Source: Nemertoderma westbladi (Eukaryota; Xenacoelomorpha; Nemertodermatida; Nemertodermatidae). Taken from it: 21,248 nt of DNA. Location of the stretch: NCBI GenBank assembly GCA_032718475.1, contig JAUCBJ010007302.1, positions 1 through 21,248 of the forward strand, written 5' to 3'. A program made the position numbers and the translations under genes. The notes beneath the pieces are model-generated. The model did no database searches. It saw only the letters and a program-made list of their open reading frames with translations, and was not told the DNA's origin. Below, in pieces: positions 16,647-21,248 of this stretch. Every line of letters begins with the position of its first letter. The stretch's first letter is position 1.

Positions 16647-16842
16647 TGTAATGGTGCGTGCAGTCAGGGTACAGCAGTACCGGTGTCCGGTAGTACTGAT
16701 GGTAGTACCGGTATATAAAGAGATGACTGCTTTCACTCACTACTACTGACTGACGTCAGTACCGGTATGTATATTGTATATCCTTATATCGGTACTCTTT
16801 CCTACACGTAGGCCACCACACACCTACACGTAGGCCACCACA
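16647..16842 (-). repeat. 5' LTR of the Gypsy element (196 bp)
   Basis: Appears identical to 12219-12414 in both length and sequence. It overwrites the end of the BEL frame: an uninterrupted frame runs into it from 16843 and reads 28 foreign codons to a stop at 16756-16758. The sense TATA-like sequence is at about 16778-16787 and the antisense TATATAAAG is at 16712-16720. Confidence 0.93.
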
Positions 16843-19800
16843 AACCTGTCTGCCATATTTCGAAATATAAGGCGCAGTCTCGACAGGTACTGTTAGCCCC
16901 ACACCTGGGGTGGGCTCCGTGTTAGTAACTATTCCATCTTCAAGTGAACATGGAGCTGAGTTATAGTCTTTAACGACAAGCTTGGTCCCAAGTTTCGGAG
17001 CATCACGGAGCACATTACCAACTGATACACCATTGTTATGGGAGTCAATCACCATTGTCGCTGGGTTACCAACAGATACGCCCCCACGGTTTGGGGTATC
17101 ATGATTATTGGCATGAGTCATCGAGTCCATTTCCAGCGGATATAGCAAGTGTACACCACGGGTAGTTATCTTCCCATTGAGGAGAATCTCCGCCGCACGA
17201 GGAATATCATCCCGTCCAATAAAGAGTTTTGTAATTCTGGCCAAAGGCCACTTCCCACGAGGACTGCATTGTTTTACCAATACTAAGGCACCAACACATG
17301 GCAGTCGTGAAACATTCGATGCTCGATTCCAAACGCCCAGAGCCGCCATATACTTCTCCCTCCACGCCTTCCAGATGTCACGACCAACTTTATCTCGTAG
17401 ATATAGCATTTGGTGAAGATCAGGGGAAGTGACTGCGGCATAATCAATAAAGTTATCCTGTGGTGGAGGATATCCATATAAGAAGTCGCTGGGAGATATA
17501 GCAGTAGTATCATTAGGATCCGTAGAGTTCGATGTAAGTGGTCGTAGGTTCACAACCGATGCACACTCACAAACTGCTGTTTCCATTTCAGCAAAACTAA
17601 GCCGCTTCCCATGTAAGGAAATACGAAGGCATGTTTTTACAACCTTGATAAGGCGTTCCCACCATCCACCCCAATGTGGCGAACGAGCAGGGATGAAATA
17701 ACATGTAATCCTATGAGAGGGGAACTTCATTGTGGACAGTTTCAGAAATGTCCGAGCATTATCTGAATGGAACTCAACATGAGTAAATGGAGCAACACGT
17801 TGGGCTAGGAACTTCCTGATAGCAAGGTTGGTGAGATGGGCAGATCCAGCAGCTACCAATTCCAAATGAATAGCCCGAGTAGAAGCACATGTAAAAAGAA
17901 GAACCTGAGACTTAGATCCATCCACTAAATATATAGGCCCAAAAAAATCAATACCACAAACAACAAAGAGAGTCATAGCCTTTGAGCGAAATGGCTGTAA
18001 TGCTGATTCAGGGGCAGTATAAGGCAATGAACGATAACGAGAGCATTTAGGACAGTTATGTATAACCTTACGAACAAATGAACGTCCACTAGGAATCCAA
18101 TACCTGAGGCGGATTTGAGCTAATGTTGATTCGTAACCTTGATGCATTAAACCGCTATGGTAATATTCAACAATCAGGCGTGTTAGGTAACTTTTATGTG
18201 GCAGAATTGGAAGGAGGGCAGTTCCATTTCTCGGAACCATTAGGAGTAATCCATCCTTTATAGTTGGATGTAAACGCCACAGTGGTGAGGTGCTAGGCAC
18301 ACATTTATCGGGATGATTCATTAAGAATCGAATATCTTTTTCATAATAATGTTGTTGATTTACTTTAATAAGAAACAACAAAGCTGAAGAAAGTTCAAGT
18401 GCAGTTAGTGATCCAAGCTGTTTGGAACTGTGAGATCGAACATTATGAATAAAACGTTGCATCCAAGCCATAATCCGAATAGCATCATTTAATGATGAAT
18501 ATCTCTGGGTATCTAATACATCTACATTCGCCAATAGCAAACTAGGTTCAAATGTGAGAAGTTGAGAAGGCGGAGAAGGCTCATCAGGCCATTGGACATC
18601 TGGATCAGAAATAAATTGAGGACCCTCAAAAAATAATGGATTGTTAACCAAGAGCTGCAATGAACACCCACATGAAGGAACATCAGCCGGATTGAGAGCA
18701 CCAGGCACATAATGCCAACTGATTGGGTCGGTATATGTTACAATCTTCTGAATTCGATTGTAAATAAATGTTTCCTTTTTAGGAGCACCCTTTCGAATCC
18801 ACCCAAGAACACTAGTTGAGTCACTAAACATATGTATATGTGACGGTTGGAATAGGCATGTAATAACATGATTGGCAAACTTGGAACCAATGAATGCAGC
18901 AAGAAGTTCCATTCGAGGAATAGAAATACCAGAGGTTTTGGGTTTTACCTTTGATTTGGAAAAGTAGAATGTCGCAATACAACCCGGATTAACTACGTAT
19001 GCAACAAAGGCATAAGCATTCTTTGATGCATCGCAAAAGATGTAGAGGTCAGATAAAGGGCCCAAGTAAACACATCGAGGAATTTCTATGACCAAACCAA
19101 CATTCTCAAGCCACTTGAGCCATTGAGTCTGGATTTCTAATGGTAACGGTTGATCCCAATTTGTTCCTGATACCCATGTTGATTGAAGCAAGAACTTAGC
19201 CTGGAGAGTCCATGGAGAGACAATACCCATAGGATCAAATATACACCCAAAATGAGTAAGAAGTTCACGGCGAGTAAACTTTGAAGGTTTTGGAATGATG
19301 GATGTGTCAATATAGAGGGTGTCCAAATTGGTATCCCATGCTACTCCTAATATCTTAGAAGGATTGTTAACTGGTTTAAGATTCATACCAGCTAACTTCA
19401 TACAAGAAATTGCATTCTCAAGAAGACTTTCACACTTAACAAGGCTATCATTACTATGAATATAGTCATCGCAATAGAGTGACTGTAAGAACTCCGGTAA
19501 CGCTGCCGGAGGGAATGTCTGAGAAGCATGATGGTGTACAGTAGAATGCAAAAGAAACGAACTGGGTTTCAAACCAAATGGGACACGTTTAAATTGATAA
19601 ATTTTGCCATCCCACAGAAACCTTATCCAACAACGATCTTCTGCCTGAACCTCAATTTGGTGGAAAGCAGCCTCAATATCTGCCACAGTCACATAAGGAT
19701 AATGGCGAAAACGGAGGAGAACATCCAATAAAGAGGCCAATAAATTGGGCCCAGTATCTAGGCATTCATTCAAACTAACACCATTCAGATCACGGGCGGA

Positions 19801-21248
19801 TCCATTAAAAACAACACGATGTTTGCCAGAACTAAACACCAAATGATGGGGCATATAATAACCCTCATCAGTTGGAAATTCAGAGAACTCAACAATACCG
19901 TCGTCAATTAGCTTACGTATTTTGCTAACATAAACAGACCGTTCAGTAGCACTAAGGCGATTAAAGGCACGAGACTGTTGTTGATTGACCTTGTGATAAT
20001 TACATAAAGGCCGTTTATATCCAGAGAAGGGTAAAGTTACACTATAGTGTGGGGGGTCCTCCTCAGAAATCATTGGTTCAGGATATTCTGCAACTTTGAG
20101 TTCTGAGTCATTAATTCCAATACTCTCGAGGTTCCATAGCTGTGAGAGTTCCGGTGGTTCCACATCCATGGCCAATAGGGATGGATCTGGATATTTATCT
20201 GAGGATTTAAAAGAGGACTGGTTTAACGGACCACTGAGTACACGACCAAAAAAGGTATCGATAATTACCGGACAATCCCTTTCTCGGTACTGGTCAGCAG
20301 TAACTTGCCAAAGATTATCTGCACCAATTATAAGGGAAATGTCCCTTTGGCCACCATCAAAGTCATCAGCCCAGTAATTATTATATGGGGACATAGAAAT
20401 TGGAAATAAAGTTATATGCTCTTGTCGCATAGTTGGACACAAAGCTTCAGCAGTCCAAGCAGTCAAAGATATATAATTTTGGAAGTACTGACTATAGACA
20501 TGGAACTGGACACGGTGAGAAAGTGCAGTAGTAATCTGATTAGCAAAGGCACCAGTTGAAAGTACTCTTGATTCTATAACTGGTAGATTTAATGCATTAG
20601 CCAAATTCCCAAGAATATATGATTTTTTCGAGCCATCATCTATATATGCATGTATCCAGCATCCTGATCCTGAAGATAGGTCAGTAGGAACTTGTGAAAG
20701 AGATGGCGTTTTAATATGAGCTTTGGCAATTTTTAAAAATACAGCGGAGTCAACATCCACCTCATTTGAACCAACCGGTAAAGTTGCAGTAACAGATGGA
20801 CTTGAAGTTGGCTGAAGTGGAGGCCATATTGACTGGATTGAAGTAGTCGTGGGTAATTTATTTGGAGTTGTCCGACTTCCTGACACCATGTGACGTTGAG
20901 AGGCTTTAGGGGTTGTCCCATGTACTGTAGACAAATGGGAATTACTATCCTTACCCGAATTAGCATTCTTAAAGCATAAAATGCTATTGTGGCGTTTATT
21001 GCAAAACTGACAAGTTGACTGGGATGGACATTGCTTGGAATTGTGAAGACCCAGACAATTAGAACACAAACCAGCACTTTTAATAAGCCGATACCTGTCA
21101 GTAGGTTCCTTTGCCAGTAAAGTAGAGCAGGTTCTTAACTTGTGGAATTTATCAGTAGAATTACACCCTGGACATGGTGACTGCCTATTATGAAATGCAT
21201 CAGATAGTGGCAAGGCAGATGTCGAAGAGAGTTTCGGTTTAGGATAAC
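16756..21248 (-). CDS. BEL/Pao gag-pol polyprotein, N-terminus off window, C-terminus overwritten by Gypsy LTR
   Basis: The frame is open to the window edge, so gag begins outside. Numbering from TTG at 21213 (1485 residues): Cys/His zinc knuckles of the gag end at residues 14-80 (CPGC, CSNCLGLHN, CQFCNKRH). The retropepsin region has IDDGS (191-195), a usual BEL variant. The reverse transcriptase has ADIEAAFHQI (D512) and YCDD (580-583). RNase H has FCDAS (D728), RMEL (E769), FSDST (D798) and NPAD (D844), the last followed by SCG where SRG is usual. The integrase zinc residues are H1019, H1024, C1054 and C1057, and the triad is D1089, D1151 and E1186. A DUF5641-like tail follows (PSDFLYG, VLVK, WPLARI). 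Native coding stops at residue 1457 (nt 16843); the last 28 residues are encoded by the Gypsy LTR. Confidence 0.93.
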   Translation of the reverse strand, partial: YPKPKLSSTSALPLSDAFHNRQSPCPGCNSTDKFHKLRTCSTLLAKEPTDRYRLIKSAGLCSNCLGLHNSKQCPSQSTCQFCNKRHNSILCFKNANSGKDSNSHLSTVHGTTPKASQRHMVSGSRTTPNKLPTTTSIQSIWPPLQPTSSPSVTATLPVGSNEVDVDSAVFLKIAKAHIKTPSLSQVPTDLSSGSGCWIHAYIDDGSKKSYILGNLANALNLPVIESRVLSTGAFANQITTALSHRVQFHVYSQYFQNYISLTAWTAEALCPTMRQEHITLFPISMSPYNNYWADDFDGGQRDISLIIGADNLWQVTADQYRERDCPVIIDTFFGRVLSGPLNQSSFKSSDKYPDPSLLAMDVEPPELSQLWNLESIGINDSELKVAEYPEPMISEEDPPHYSVTLPFSGYKRPLCNYHKVNQQQSRAFNRLSATERSVYVSKIRKLIDDGIVEFSEFPTDEGYYMPHHLVFSSGKHRVVFNGSARDLNGVSLNECLDTGPNLLASLLDVLLRFRHYPYVTVADIEAAFHQIEVQAEDRCWIRFLWDGKIYQFKRVPFGLKPSSFLLHSTVHHHASQTFPPAALPEFLQSLYCDDYIHSNDSLVKCESLLENAISCMKLAGMNLKPVNNPSKILGVAWDTNLDTLYIDTSIIPKPSKFTRRELLTHFGCIFDPMGIVSPWTLQAKFLLQSTWVSGTNWDQPLPLEIQTQWLKWLENVGLVIEIPRCVYLGPLSDLYIFCDASKNAYAFVAYVVNPGCIATFYFSKSKVKPKTSGISIPRMELLAAFIGSKFANHVITCLFQPSHIHMFSDSTSVLGWIRKGAPKKETFIYNRIQKIVTYTDPISWHYVPGALNPADVPSCGCSLQLLVNNPLFFEGPQFISDPDVQWPDEPSPPSQLLTFEPSLLLANVDVLDTQRYSSLNDAIRIMAWMQRFIHNVRSHSSKQLGSLTALELSSALLFLIKVNQQHYYEKDIRFLMNHPDKCVPSTSPLWRLHPTIKDGLLLMVPRNGTALLPILPHKSYLTRLIVEYYHSGLMHQGYESTLAQIRLRYWIPSGRSFVRKVIHNCPKCSRYRSLPYTAPESALQPFRSKAMTLFVVCGIDFFGPIYLVDGSKSQVLLFTCASTRAIHLELVAAGSAHLTNLAIRKFLAQRVAPFTHVEFHSDNARTFLKLSTMKFPSHRITCYFIPARSPHWGGWWERLIKVVKTCLRISLHGKRLSFAEMETAVCECASVVNLRPLTSNSTDPNDTTAISPSDFLYGYPPPQDNFIDYAAVTSPDLHQMLYLRDKVGRDIWKAWREKYMAALGVWNRASNVSRLPCVGALVLVKQCSPRGKWPLARITKLFIGRDDIPRAAEILLNGKITTRGVHLLYPLEMDSMTHANNHDTPNRGGVSVGNPATMVIDSHNNGVSVGNVLRDAPKLGTKLVVKDYNSAPCSLEDGIVTNTEPTPGVGLTVPVETAPYISKYGRQVCGGLRVGVWWPTCRKEYRYKDIQYTYRY
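16843..16846. repeat. Target-site duplication of the Gypsy insertion, right copy (AACC)
   Basis: Matches 12215-12218. It lies inside the BEL coding frame and marks the insertion point. Confidence 0.88.

Larger units (their letters stand above)
12219..16842 (-). mobile_element. Complete Gypsy (Ty3-like) LTR retrotransposon, nested in a BEL element
   Basis: This 4624-bp element has apparently identical 196-bp LTRs, an AACC target duplication on both sides, a primer-binding site, and gag and pol frames without disruption. Domain order is gag, protease, RT, RNase H, integrase, which is the Ty3/Gypsy order. There is no envelope-like frame: only 108 nt lie between the pol stop and the 3' LTR. Identical LTRs indicate a recent insertion, possibly a still active copy. 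The host site is near the end of the BEL polyprotein frame and both elements point the same way. Confidence 0.95.

Noticed and set aside
20096-20377. 93-codon + strand frame inside the BEL polyprotein
   Set aside because: Antisense shadow of the region between protease and RT, without features of its own.
1-21248. CRISPR array, tRNA or rRNA genes, bacterial operons
   Set aside because: No regularly spaced identical repeats with unique spacers, no cloverleaf with a plausible anticodon arm, no rRNA-like stretch, and no bacterial gene organisation were seen on either strand.

Overview
The window looks like intergenic DNA from a repeat-rich animal genome, probably an aquatic invertebrate. It has no prokaryotic operons. 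It carries animal-type retroelements from three superfamilies (CR1-like LINE, Gypsy, BEL/Pao), a MITE, and one decayed gene whose pattern I recall from cnidarian and mollusc gene sets. The phylum cannot be fixed from sequence alone. Frequent AGGCCTA and GTACCGGTA words suggest a marine invertebrate, but that is weak evidence. I see no intact host gene.

Layout. Positions 1-1653: a short + strand LTR retroelement with two diverged LTRs (1-421, cut by the window edge, and 1102-1653), about 680 bp of non-coding interior, and a G-rich polypurine tract. Positions 1654-2047: AT-rich spacer. Positions 2048-4544 (minus): an unrecognised gene whose first 456 codons are open and whose last third is broken by at least six frame changes and one stop. 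Positions 4545-7209: non-coding DNA with an inverted repeat, a 30-bp perfect hairpin, a degenerate 21-29 bp tandem array, and a complete 510-bp MITE inserted in that array. Positions 7210 to about 11434 (+): a CR1-like non-LTR retrotransposon. ORF1 carries a PHD finger, ORF2 carries endonuclease and reverse transcriptase, and the two are in the same frame separated by one TAG. The element ends in a short hexamer tail and is flanked by two related GC-rich blocks.

Positions 11520-21248 (minus) hold two nested LTR retrotransposons. A BEL/Pao element enters from the right edge. Its polyprotein is open from 21248 to 16843, where a complete 4624-bp Gypsy element (12219-16842) interrupts it a few codons before its natural end. 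The Gypsy element has two 196-bp LTRs that look identical, a 4-bp AACC target duplication, a primer-binding site, gag, and pol in the -1 frame. The BEL stop codon, 3' untranslated region, polypurine tract and probable 3' LTR lie beyond the Gypsy at 12218 downward.

The most notable signal is at the Gypsy gag-pol junction. A GGGAAAC heptamer sits directly against the gag stop codon, followed after 6 nt by interleaved complementary arms that could fold as a pseudoknot. This is the layout expected for programmed -1 ribosomal frameshifting. Relative ages are readable: the BEL insertion came first, the Gypsy insertion is very recent, and the LTR element at the left edge is old.
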